A stretch of DNA of 48,784 nt from an uncultured Blautia sp. (GTDB taxonomy: Bacteria > Bacillota > Clostridia > Lachnospirales > Lachnospiraceae), in assembly GCF_937880195.1 (NCBI RefSeq), contig NZ_CALFLA010000064.1, positions 1-48,784 of the forward strand. The letters run 5' to 3'. A program made the position numbers and the translations under genes. This document shows, one piece after another, positions 16,105 to 24,357 of the stretch. Positions within the stretch are counted from its first letter, which is position 1, and the number at the start of each line of letters is the position of its first letter. A model generated the notes under the pieces. It was given only the letters and a program-made list of their open reading frames with translations. It searched no databases and was not told the DNA's origin.

Positions 16105-16890
16105 ATGGATCAGAAAACAACAAAACAAAAAACCGTCCATAATGTTCTGTATTGGGGCCTCCCTGTACTGGCGATCCTGATGATTGCAGTGGGCTGGATA
16201 ACATTTTCTACATATAACCCGGATCTGATGCCTTCACCGGCACAGGTATGGGAGAGACTGGTAAAAACATTTACAAAGCCCATTGCCAAGACAACGCTGG
16301 TAGGTCACGCATGGGCCAGCTTAAGACGTGTGCTTCTGGCTCTTCTGGTATCCTGGGCATTTGGTATTGCCTTTGGTATTCTGATCGGATGGAACAAAAA
16401 AGCAAGAGCTTTCTTTGGAAGTATTTTTGAAGTAATCCGTCCTATTCCGCCAATCGCATGGATCCCCATTGTGATCATGTGGTTTGGAATCGGCGAATTT
16501 CCGAAAATCCTTCTTGTATTTATCGGAACCTTTGTTCCGCTGGTAATCAATACCTCAACAGGAATCGAAATGGTTGACAAGATCAATATACAGGTAGGTC
16601 AGATCTTTGGCGGAAAGAATAGGCAGATTCTGAAAGAGATCGTAATTCCTACAGCTCTTCCTTCTATTTTTGCCGGAATCCGTACTTCTGTAAGTTCAGG
16701 ATGGACAACTGTACTGGCGGCAGAGATGCTTGGCGCAAATGCAGGACTTGGATCTCTGGTAACAAGAGGATGGCAGGGAAGCGATCTGTCTCTGGTAATG
16801 GTTTCTGTAATTACCATTGCCATCATCGGAGCATTGTTATCTACGATCCTGCAGAAACTGGAGAAGGTGGTGTGCCCATGGAACAATTAA
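16105..16890 (+). CDS. ABC transporter permease 2 (SsuC/TauC type)
   Basis: A 261-aa paralogue of permease 1, with an N-terminal TM at about 16-35, the shared segment VIRPIPPIAWIPIVIMWFGI, and an EAA loop around VGQIFGGKNRQILKEIVIPT. Two tandem, divergent permeases indicate a heterodimeric translocation pore. The start is 13 bases after the previous stop, behind AAGGGAG. Its 3' end overlaps the first ATPase gene by 13 bases. Confidence 0.9.
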   Translation: MDQKTTKQKTVHNVLYWGLPVLAILMIAVGWITFSTYNPDLMPSPAQVWERLVKTFTKPIAKTTLVGHAWASLRRVLLALLVSWAFGIAFGILIGWNKKARAFFGSIFEVIRPIPPIAWIPIVIMWFGIGEFPKILLVFIGTFVPLVINTSTGIEMVDKINIQVGQIFGGKNRQILKEIVIPTALPSIFAGIRTSVSSGWTTVLAAEMLGANAGLGSLVTRGWQGSDLSLVMVSVITIAIIGALLSTILQKLEKVVCPWNN

Positions 16891-17639
16891 ATAAAAGAAT
16901 GGAAGTCAGGAATCTTTCCAAGACTTTCTTTGGAAAGAAAGGGTATTTTACAGCGATTGAAGATGTAAGCCTGGACGTATATGACGGAGAATTTCTGGTT
17001 ATTCTGGGGCCCGGACGATGCGGAAAGACGGTTCTTCTGAATATTATGTCAGGTCTGGAAGAGCAGACAGAAGGCCAGATCATTTATAACGGAAAAGAAT
17101 GGAAGGGTCTGAATCCAGAGATCGGCATGGTATTTCAGAAACTTGCTCTGATGCCCTTTAAAACAGTTATTGAAAACGTGGAGCTTGCGTTAAAGTTCCG
17201 CGGAATGGAAAAAGAAAAAAGAAGAGAAATCGCAAGACATTATATAGAGCTGGTAGGTCTGAAAGGATTTGAGGATTATTATCCCAAACAGCTTTCCGGC
17301 GGTATGCAGCAGCGTGTGGGTATTGCAAGAGCCTATGCGGCAGACCCGAAGCTTCTGATCATGGACGAGCCTTTTGGTAAGCTGGATGCCCAGACAAGAT
17401 ACCAGATGCAGGAGGACCTTCTGAAAATCTGGGAAAAAGAAAAGAGAACTATTATCTTTGTTACAAATAATATTGAGGAAGCATGTTATCTGGGAGACCG
17501 GATCATTCTCCTCAGCGACTGCCCGGCAAGAGTGAAGGAAGTTTATCCTATTGACATTCCAAGACCGAGAGATATGGTCAGCAAGGAATTTCTGGATCTC
17601 AGAACAAAAATTTCTGACAATACGGATTTATCTATTTAG
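16878..17639 (+). CDS. ABC transporter ATPase 1 (switch His replaced)
   Basis: A 253-aa ATPase; the ATG at 16878 lies inside the end of the permease frame. Walker A is GPGRCGKTV (atypical, with T-V where S-T is usual). The Q-loop is MVFQ, the signature LSGGMQQR is canonical, Walker B is LLIMDEP and the D-loop GKLDA. The switch histidine is missing: residue 197 is Asn (FVTNNIEEA instead of FVTH). It pairs with the next gene, whose defects are complementary, so this subunit's own nucleotide site is probably weak while its signature motif serves the partner's site. Confidence 0.9.
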   Translation: MEQLNKRMEVRNLSKTFFGKKGYFTAIEDVSLDVYDGEFLVILGPGRCGKTVLLNIMSGLEEQTEGQIIYNGKEWKGLNPEIGMVFQKLALMPFKTVIENVELALKFRGMEKEKRREIARHYIELVGLKGFEDYYPKQLSGGMQQRVGIARAYAADPKLLIMDEPFGKLDAQTRYQMQEDLLKIWEKEKRTIIFVTNNIEEACYLGDRIILLSDCPARVKEVYPIDIPRPRDMVSKEFLDLRTKISDNTDLSI

Positions 17640-17654
17640 TAAAAGGAGGACGCT

Positions 17655-18410
17655 ATGCCGAACGAAGACACCAGACCGATCAAGGTCGAAGTAAAAAATC
17701 TTACAAAAAAATTCGGAGATCTCCTGGTTCTGGATGATATGTCCTTTAATATCCGAAAAGGAGAATTCGTATGCGTGGTTGGACCTACAGGATGCGGAAA
17801 AAGTACATTTCTGAACTGTCTGACCAGAATACATATGCCTACCGCAGGCGATCTGTACATTGACGGTGTTCCGGCAGATCCCAAAAAACATAATATTTCC
17901 TTTGTTTTTCAGGAGCCCAGCGCGCTTCCCTGGCTGACGGTAGAGGAAAATATTGCCTACGGATTAAAAATTAAACGACTGCCAAAGGATGAGATCGACA
18001 AACGTGTAAATCAGATTTTGGATCTTATGGGACTGCAGGAGTTCAGAAAGGCTTATCCGGGAGAATTGTCTGTATCTGCAGAACAGCGTATTATTATCGG
18101 ACGCTCTTTTGCCATGCAGCCGGACCTCCTTTTGATGGACGAGCCTTATGGACAGATGGACGTAAAAATGCGTTTTTATCTGGAGGACGAAGTGATCCGT
18201 CTGTGGAAAGAACTGGGAAGTACAGTTATTTTTATTACTCATAATATTGAGGAAGCGGTTTATCTGGCAGAAAAAGTAATGATCCTGACAAATAAGCCTG
18301 CAAAGATCAAAGAAGAGGTTATGATCGATCTTCCAAGGCCAAGAGATATTACAGACCCCAAATTTATTGAATACCGAAATTATATTACTGATAAGATCAA
18401 GTGGTGGTAA
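17655..18410 (+). CDS. ABC transporter ATPase 2 (degenerate signature motif)
   Basis: A 251-aa ATPase with canonical Walker A (GPTGCGKST), Q-loop (FVFQEP), Walker B (LLLMDEP) and switch H196 (FITHNIEEA). The ABC signature is degenerate: LSVSAEQR (138-145) replaces LSGGQQQR. In a heterodimer with ATPase 1, this Walker A site would face the intact LSGGM of the partner, giving one competent and one degenerate site. The start lies 15 bases after the previous stop with AAAGGAGG upstream. Confidence 0.9.
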   Translation: MPNEDTRPIKVEVKNLTKKFGDLLVLDDMSFNIRKGEFVCVVGPTGCGKSTFLNCLTRIHMPTAGDLYIDGVPADPKKHNISFVFQEPSALPWLTVEENIAYGLKIKRLPKDEIDKRVNQILDLMGLQEFRKAYPGELSVSAEQRIIIGRSFAMQPDLLLMDEPYGQMDVKMRFYLEDEVIRLWKELGSTVIFITHNIEEAVYLAEKVMILTNKPAKIKEEVMIDLPRPRDITDPKFIEYRNYITDKIKWW

Positions 18411-18427
18411 AAAGGACGGTGAAAAGT

Positions 18428-19231
18428 ATGCAGGGTGACAGGTTAAAAGGAAAGGTAGCTATTGTAACAGGAGCTGCCAGAGGTATTGGATTTGGAATCG
18501 CCCAAAAATATGCCCAGGAAGGCGCGCAGGTGGTAATTGCCGACGTGCTTTTGGAGGAAGGCCAAGAGGCGGCAAAGAAAATAGGAGAAAGAGCTTTCTT
18601 TTACCATATTGATATGAGAAGCCGCAGTGCTATTTTTGAAATGGCAGATAAGATCCATGAAAAATTCGGACATATTGACGTTCTTGTAAACTGCGCGGGA
18701 ATCGCAAGACCATGTCCTACCATGAAGCTTTCCGAAGAAGTTCTGGACGAGGTAATTGATATTAATATGAAAGCTCCGCTTTTTGCCTGTCAGGCAGTAG
18801 GCCGGTATATGAGAAAAGACGGCGGCGGAAGTATTGTTAATATTTCATCAGGAAATACCAGAATGATCAATGTTGGAAGAACGCCTTACGGAATCACCAA
18901 GGGCGCCATTAATCTTCTCACCCAGCAGCTTGGGGCAGAATGGGCAATGTACAATATTAAAGTAAATGCTATAGCGCCTGGCTGGATACGGACAGAAATG
19001 GTAGAACGGCCTCTTCGTCTTGGTATTCTAAATCAGGATGAAATACTTTCTGTATCTCCTATTGGAAGATTTGGAAAGGTGGAAGAGGTGGCAAACCTTG
19101 CATGCTTCCTTGCCTGTGAAGAGTCTGATTATATTGTAGGACAGATTATTTTTGCAGACGGCGGATGGAATACGGGAATTATGCCAAATGCGTTAGATTA
19201 TATCCGAGAGAATGATAAGGAGGAAGAATAG
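18428..19231 (+). CDS. SDR-family oxidoreductase
   Basis: A 267-aa classical short-chain dehydrogenase. The ATG at 18428 was preferred over upstream GTG codons because the fold starts at RLKGKVAIVTGAARGIGFGI (TGxxxGIG nucleotide site). Asp in VVIADV suggests NAD preference. NCAG, a serine in NISSG and the YGITK catalytic Tyr-Lys pair are intact. Homologues oxidise or reduce secondary alcohols of polyols and aldonates, or the anomeric carbon of sugars. Together with the following zinc dehydrogenase it supplies two redox steps in the pathway. The substrate is not readable from sequence. Confidence 0.9.
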   Translation: MQGDRLKGKVAIVTGAARGIGFGIAQKYAQEGAQVVIADVLLEEGQEAAKKIGERAFFYHIDMRSRSAIFEMADKIHEKFGHIDVLVNCAGIARPCPTMKLSEEVLDEVIDINMKAPLFACQAVGRYMRKDGGGSIVNISSGNTRMINVGRTPYGITKGAINLLTQQLGAEWAMYNIKVNAIAPGWIRTEMVERPLRLGILNQDEILSVSPIGRFGKVEEVANLACFLACEESDYIVGQIIFADGGWNTGIMPNALDYIRENDKEEE

Positions 19232-19234
19232 ACC

Positions 19235-20251
19235 ATGAGGATTTTATGTATTGAAGAACCGGGAAAACTGGAAATAAAAGATTTTGTAAAACCGGAACTG
19301 GCTCCCGGACAGGCAGTGATCAAAATGGAAATGTGCGGAATCTGTGGTTCTGACGTCACTGCATACAGGGGAGTAAACCCTACCATGAAGTATCCAATCA
19401 ACGGACTGGGACATGAAGGCGTGGGAATCATAGAAGCGATCGGAGAAAACGATAAGGGGCTGAAGGTGGGAGACCGTGTGGCTCTGGAGCCATACGTACC
19501 CTGCAATAAATGTCATATGTGCGCAGAGGAGCGTTTTAACAACTGTGCAGATATCCGTGTATGCGGCGTTCACAAAGATGGAATGATGGCGGAATACTTC
19601 CTTCATCCGGTGCAGCTTCTCTATAAACTTCCAGATGATATGTCCTTTAAACATGCAGCCTTAGTAGAGCCCTTTACCATCGGACTTCATGCAGCAACCC
19701 GGGCAAGGGTAAAAGCAGGGGAGAAGGTTGTGATCTTTGGCGCAGGTGTGATCGGTCTTATGGCAGCTTTTGCATGTATTAACTATGGAGCTTCTCCAAT
19801 TCTGGTGGACGTGATCCAGGAAAGACTGGATTATGCAAAGGAACAGGGAGTGCCATTTGTATTTAATTCCAGAAACGGCGGCGTTGAGGAATATCTGAAA
19901 GAGGTAACAGACGGAAAACTTCCAGAGGCAATGATCGACTGCACAGGAGCTCCGGTGATCCTGGAACAGATGCACGATTATGTATGCCACGGAGGAAGAA
20001 TCGCATTGGTAGGATGGCCTCATAATCCGGTAGCCATCAATACTGTACGTCTGATGCAGAAAGAAATTGATATCTGTCCGTCCAGGAACTCCAATAAGAA
20101 ATTCCCTGAGGCGATTCAGCTGATCCATGAGAACAAGATTCCTACGGATGCTTTTATCACAAAAATGATTCCGCTTGATAAGGTAGAAGAGACCATTCAG
20201 GATATGATCAAATCTCCTTCGGATTATCTGAAGGTTATTGTTGAGATTTAA
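19235..20251 (+). CDS. Zinc-dependent alcohol dehydrogenase (L-galactonate/iditol dehydrogenase-like)
   Basis: A 338-aa medium-chain dehydrogenase beginning three bases after the SDR stop. Catalytic zinc ligands are Cys in MCGICGSD, His-Glu in GLGHEGVGII and Glu in LVEPFTIGLHA. The structural zinc lobe is CNKCHMCAEERFNNC. The Rossmann motif is GAGVIGLMAAF with Asp after it (VDVIQER), suggesting NAD. Overall pattern resembles the RspB/YjjN and sorbitol-dehydrogenase branch that oxidises polyols and aldonates such as L-galactonate. In this operon it probably interconverts a hydroxyl and keto group on the imported compound or its epimer. Confidence 0.88.
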   Translation: MRILCIEEPGKLEIKDFVKPELAPGQAVIKMEMCGICGSDVTAYRGVNPTMKYPINGLGHEGVGIIEAIGENDKGLKVGDRVALEPYVPCNKCHMCAEERFNNCADIRVCGVHKDGMMAEYFLHPVQLLYKLPDDMSFKHAALVEPFTIGLHAATRARVKAGEKVVIFGAGVIGLMAAFACINYGASPILVDVIQERLDYAKEQGVPFVFNSRNGGVEEYLKEVTDGKLPEAMIDCTGAPVILEQMHDYVCHGGRIALVGWPHNPVAINTVRLMQKEIDICPSRNSNKKFPEAIQLIHENKIPTDAFITKMIPLDKVEETIQDMIKSPSDYLKVIVEI

Positions 20252-20272
20252 AGAAACAAAGGAGGAACCGAT

Positions 20273-21127
20273 ATGCTTACCACAAGTTTTGAAATGATGG
20301 AAAAGGCATACAGAGAAGGATATGCTGTTCCGGCAATTAATACACAGGGCGGAACCTATGATATTATCCGAGCCATCTGTATGGCAGCAGAGGAACTGAA
20401 ATCCCCGGTGATCCTGGCTCATTATGTGAATACAGGCGCTTATTCCGGCCATGACTGGTTTTATGAAACTGCCAAATGGATGGCGGAAAAAGTATCTGTT
20501 CCTGTGGCAATCCATCTGGATCATGGAGACAGCTTTGAACGCTGTATGGAAATGCTGCATATCGGTTTTACCTCTATTATGTATGATGGATCAGCGTTTT
20601 CAGTAGAAGAAAATGCAAGAAGGACAGAGGAAGTGGCAAAGGTCTGCAGGGCCTTTGGCGTTCCTTTGGAGGCGGAGATCGGAGAACTGGCAAGACTGGA
20701 CGATCAGGGACATCAGATGGGACTTTCCAATATTGCAGATCCCCAGGTGGTAAAGCAGTATCTGGAACTTTGCAGCCCGGATTCTCTGGCTATTGGAATC
20801 GGCAATGCCCATGGATTTTATAAGGAGCCTGTGGATATCCATGTAGACGTTCTGGAAAAATGCAGAGAATTTACTGACATTCCTTTTGTGCTCCACGGAT
20901 GCACAGGAATGGATGAGACGCTGATATGCCGGGCTATCAAGGCTGGCGTGGCAAAGATCAATTTTGGCACTCAGGTACGGTGCAATTATGTAAACTATAT
21001 AAAGGAAGGCCTTGCCCAGGGCAGAGACGAAGGCCATGCATGGAAGCTTTCTTCTTATGCAGAACAGCGCCTGAGAGAAGACATCAAGGACATTATCCGT
21101 CTGGCAGGCTCTGAAGGAAAAGCATGA
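20273..21127 (+). CDS. Class II ketose-bisphosphate aldolase 1
   Basis: A 284-aa aldolase of the FBA/GatY/KbaY family. Zinc and catalytic residues lie in HLDHGDS (D83, H84), EAEIGEL, GNAHGFYK and LHGCTGM, the last having Cys where Gly is usual (HGGTG). The phosphate loop INFGTQVR is present. It cleaves a ketose (bis)phosphate into dihydroxyacetone phosphate and an aldehyde. It is followed by a second, longer aldolase of the same class, so the two may differ in substrate or form one enzyme with a helper subunit, as GatY/GatZ do. Start behind AAAGGAGG. Confidence 0.9.
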   Translation: MLTTSFEMMEKAYREGYAVPAINTQGGTYDIIRAICMAAEELKSPVILAHYVNTGAYSGHDWFYETAKWMAEKVSVPVAIHLDHGDSFERCMEMLHIGFTSIMYDGSAFSVEENARRTEEVAKVCRAFGVPLEAEIGELARLDDQGHQMGLSNIADPQVVKQYLELCSPDSLAIGIGNAHGFYKEPVDIHVDVLEKCREFTDIPFVLHGCTGMDETLICRAIKAGVAKINFGTQVRCNYVNYIKEGLAQGRDEGHAWKLSSYAEQRLREDIKDIIRLAGSEGKA

Positions 21128-21156
21128 ATTAAGAATGATAACGAAAGGTGAGAAAA

Positions 21157-22314
21157 ATGGCATTAGTTTCTTTAAAACCAATTATAGACGCGGCTGTAAA
21201 ATATGGTTACGGTCAGGGCGCATTTAATGTAAACGCAGTGGCACAGGCAAAGGCAGTGATCGAAGTCCATGAAATGTTCCGTTCTCCTGCTATTCTGCAG
21301 GGCGCAGATCTGGCAAACGGATTTATGGGCGGCTGTACCGATTTTGCCAATGCAACTTTGGAAGATAAAAAAAGAGGGGCAAAACGGATTGCCGACGCAG
21401 TAAAAAAATATGGAGAGAACTTATCTATTCCAGTTGTTCTTCATCTGGATCATGGAAGAGACTTTGATTCCTGTAAGGCTGCTATTGACGGAGGATATAC
21501 TTCTGTTATGATCGACGGCTCTTCTCTTTCCTTTGATGAAAATGTAGAGCTGACAAGAGAGGTTGTAAAATACGCACATGGAGAAGGCGTCAGCGTTGAG
21601 GGCGAGCTAGGTGTGCTTGCCGGAGTGGAGGATCATGTTTTTTCTGATAATTCCACTTATACAAACCCCATGAAAGCCATTGAATTTTTTAAGAAAACAG
21701 GCGTAGACGCACTGGCGATTTCTTATGGCACAATGCACGGGGCTTCCAAGGGAAAGAATGTAAAACTCCGTCGCCAGATCCCTACAGCAATCCGGGAATG
21801 TATGAATCATGAAGGCATTCAGGGAGGACTTGTTTCTCACGGTTCCTCTACGGTTCCGGCTTATATTGTAGAAGAGATTAACGCTATGGGCGGACAGCTT
21901 CAGAATGCTTATGGAATTTCCATCAGTGAATTGAAGGAAGCTATTTCATGCGGTATCAACAAGATCAACGTAGATACGGATATCCGTCTGGCTGTTACCA
22001 GAAACATGAAGGAACTGTTTAGGGATCATGAAGAGCTGAGACAGAGCCCTTCGATAGGAGAGATCTACCGTCTTCTGGAAGCGAACAAAGATAAATTTGA
22101 TCCCCGTGTATTCCTGCCGCCAATTATGGATACTGTGATGTTCGGACAGATCCCGGACGAGGATACGGCAAAGATTGTAAGCTGTGTAGAACGGGGCGTG
22201 AAGGAAGTAGTAGGAACTCTTATTGTAGAGTTTGGATCCTATGGGAAAGCGCCGTATGTGGATGTGAGAACCCTGGAAGAAATGAAGGAGTTTTACAGAA
22301 AAAATGAAAAATAA
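21157..22314 (+). CDS. Class II fructose-bisphosphate-type aldolase 2 (long form)
   Basis: A 385-aa protein from the ATG at 21157, with GAAAGGTG upstream; an in-frame GTG at 21148 overlaps that site. The active-site elements are LHLDHGRDF, GELGVLAGVED, SYGTMHGASKG and SHGSSTV, with phosphate loop INVDTDIR. It is about 100 residues longer than aldolase 1 owing to a C-terminal extension (about 285-385), comparable to long class IIB enzymes. It overlaps the kinase gene downstream by 11 bases. It probably cleaves the bisphosphorylated or 1-phosphorylated intermediate made by that kinase. It is not a recent duplicate of aldolase 1. Confidence 0.88.
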   Translation: MALVSLKPIIDAAVKYGYGQGAFNVNAVAQAKAVIEVHEMFRSPAILQGADLANGFMGGCTDFANATLEDKKRGAKRIADAVKKYGENLSIPVVLHLDHGRDFDSCKAAIDGGYTSVMIDGSSLSFDENVELTREVVKYAHGEGVSVEGELGVLAGVEDHVFSDNSTYTNPMKAIEFFKKTGVDALAISYGTMHGASKGKNVKLRRQIPTAIRECMNHEGIQGGLVSHGSSTVPAYIVEEINAMGGQLQNAYGISISELKEAISCGINKINVDTDIRLAVTRNMKELFRDHEELRQSPSIGEIYRLLEANKDKFDPRVFLPPIMDTVMFGQIPDEDTAKIVSCVERGVKEVVGTLIVEFGSYGKAPYVDVRTLEEMKEFYRKNEK

Positions 22315-23494
22315 CGTATTAGTAGTTCATGGCGGCGGTCCTACCGCAGTAATGAACGCCTCTCTTTACGGAGTTCTGAAGGAAGCGGAGAAGCATTCTG
22401 AGATAGGCGCTGTGTATGGCGCTATTGGCGGCGTAGAGGGAATATTGAAGGAACGCCTCTTGGATCTTCTGGAGTTTGATGAGGAAAAGAAAAGACTTCT
22501 TCTCCACACTCCTGGAAGCGCTATCGGTTCATCCAGATATCCGGTAACGGAAGAAGATTACAGAAAAACTCCGTCTATTCTAAAAAAATATAATATTCGG
22601 TATATTCTTCCAAACGGAGGAAACGGAACTATGGATACCTGCGGAAAAATCTATCAGGCATGCATGGACGCCGGATATACAGATATTAAGGTAGTGGGAA
22701 TCCCCAAAACCATTGACAACGATATTGCAATTACGGATCATACTCCCGGATTTGGAAGCGCGGCGCGTTATATTGCCGCAACTGTACGGGAGATAGCGGA
22801 AGACGTAAAATCTCTCCCCATTCATGTATGCGTTGTGGAAGCCCTGGGAAGAAACGCAGGATGGCTTACAGCGGCTTCAGCCCTGGCAAGAAAAAAGGAA
22901 GGAGATGCGCCGCATCTGATCTATACCCCGGAGCATCCTTTTGATGAAGAGGAATTTCTGGAGGATGTAAAAGAGCTTTATGACCGGCTGGGAGGCGTTG
23001 TGGTTGTTGCCAGCGAAGGCTTAAAGAAAAAGGACGGCACTCCCATTGTAGATCCTATTTTTAAAACTGACCGGGCTGTTTATTATGGAGATGTCAGTTC
23101 CCATCTTGCCAATCTTGTGGTAAAGAAACTTGGGATCAAGGCCAGAAGTGAGAAGCCGGGACTTGCAGGAAGAGCGTCTGTTGCATGGCAGTCTCCTGTA
23201 GACCAGGCCGAGGCGCAGCTTGCAGGAGAAAAAGCCCTGGAGGCGGCTCTGAATGGCCATACCGGCGTGATGATCGGCTTTGAAAGAGAGGAAACAGAGG
23301 ATGGTTCCTACAGGATACGAACCATTGAGATTCCTATCGAACAGGTAATGCTTCTTGAAAAGACACTGCCGGATTCCTATATCAACCAGCGAGGCAACGA
23401 TATCTCCCGGGAATTTGTACAGTGGTGCAGACCATTGATCGGTCCTGATTTTGCAGAATTTCTTGATTTTAAAGAATACTTGAAGGAGAAATAA
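22304..23494 (+). CDS. Phosphofructokinase-like kinase (PFK-A/PPi-PFK superfamily)
   Basis: A 396-aa member of PF00365. The conserved core is present: GGGPTAVMNAS, GSSRYP, PKTIDNDI (base D138), ALGRNAGWL and EG. K135 in PKTIDND is the Lys found in PPi-type and group III enzymes. The following position of the other discriminating motif is Gly, as in ATP enzymes (GGNGT, 105-109). Unusually residue 107 is Asn where nearly all family members have the Mg-binding Asp (GGDG). So the phosphoryl donor is uncertain and the acceptor may not be fructose 6-phosphate. The gene overlaps aldolase 2 by 11 bases and the isomerase by one base, linking the three steps. Confidence 0.88.
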   Translation: MKNNVLVVHGGGPTAVMNASLYGVLKEAEKHSEIGAVYGAIGGVEGILKERLLDLLEFDEEKKRLLLHTPGSAIGSSRYPVTEEDYRKTPSILKKYNIRYILPNGGNGTMDTCGKIYQACMDAGYTDIKVVGIPKTIDNDIAITDHTPGFGSAARYIAATVREIAEDVKSLPIHVCVVEALGRNAGWLTAASALARKKEGDAPHLIYTPEHPFDEEEFLEDVKELYDRLGGVVVVASEGLKKKDGTPIVDPIFKTDRAVYYGDVSSHLANLVVKKLGIKARSEKPGLAGRASVAWQSPVDQAEAQLAGEKALEAALNGHTGVMIGFEREETEDGSYRIRTIEIPIEQVMLLEKTLPDSYINQRGNDISREFVQWCRPLIGPDFAEFLDFKEYLKEK

Positions 23495-24357
23495 TGATGA
23501 AACATATTTTTCTGAATTTAAAAAGATTTGATGTTCCCAGAGAACTGGGCGGTGTGAACAGTATTTCCAAAGTTGAGGACTGGGGTGCATACATCGTAAA
23601 GAACACACAGGAAAAACTGAAAAAATATGGAAAAGAGTCTGTTGATTTTACTATGTTTTTCCCAGAACTGCATATTCTGGAAGCTGCAAAAGTCCGTGAC
23701 GAAAATTCTCCCGTTCAGATCGGATGTCAGGGCGTGTTCCGAAACGACGTTCAGCCAGGCGGAAACTTCGGCGCTTTTACAACAGGCAGACCTGCGGCGT
23801 CTATGAAAGCTGCAGGATGTGATGCAGTGATCATTGGACACTGCGAGGAAAGAAATTTTCTGAATGGTATTCTGGAAGAAGCAGGAGTTACAGATTCTGC
23901 CGCAGTAAACAGAATCCTTAATCAGGAAGTACGGGCCGCAGTAAACAGAGGTCTGAAGGTTCTTTACTGTATAGGCGAAAAAAGCGAAGAACAGGATCGC
24001 TGGCAGGAAGTTTTAGACGCACAGCTGGAAATTGGACTTCAGGATGTGGACTGCTCTATGGTATCTATTGCCTATGAACCTGTATGGTCTATAGGACCTG
24101 GAAAAACACCCGCAGGAAAAGAATACATTACTATGATCGCAGGCTTTGTAAAAGAAAAGACAGACGGAATGGATCTGGTATATGGAGGCGGCCTGAAGCA
24201 GGATAATGCAGAAATGCTTGCGTCAATAAAAGATATTGACGGCGGTCTGATCGCTCTTACCAGGTTTACAGGCGAGATTGGCTTTTACCCAGAGGAATAT
24301 CTGGAAATCATTGACATTTACATGAACGCTGCGTTAAGTCAGGAGGCAGGAGTATGA
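23494..24357 (+). CDS. Triosephosphate-isomerase-like protein
   Basis: A 287-aa TIM-barrel protein with the TIM catalytic residues: N8 and K10 (LNLKRF), His in IIGHCEERN and Glu in AYEPVWSIGPG, plus a phosphate loop VYGGGLKQDN. It is longer than housekeeping TpiA (about 250) and the N-terminal motif differs from the usual N-W-K. Divergent TIM homologues such as LerI and EryH isomerise tetrulose phosphates, so the substrate may be a C4 or otherwise modified triose phosphate rather than DHAP. The start may be 23494 or 23497, both behind AAGGAG. It overlaps the LarA gene by four bases. Confidence 0.88.
   Translation: MMKHIFLNLKRFDVPRELGGVNSISKVEDWGAYIVKNTQEKLKKYGKESVDFTMFFPELHILEAAKVRDENSPVQIGCQGVFRNDVQPGGNFGAFTTGRPAASMKAAGCDAVIIGHCEERNFLNGILEEAGVTDSAAVNRILNQEVRAAVNRGLKVLYCIGEKSEEQDRWQEVLDAQLEIGLQDVDCSMVSIAYEPVWSIGPGKTPAGKEYITMIAGFVKEKTDGMDLVYGGGLKQDNAEMLASIKDIDGGLIALTRFTGEIGFYPEEYLEIIDIYMNAALSQEAGV

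Noticed and set aside
19661..20560. 299-codon antisense frame over the dehydrogenase and aldolase genes
   Set aside because: Shadow of the high-quality plus-strand frames; no start signals.
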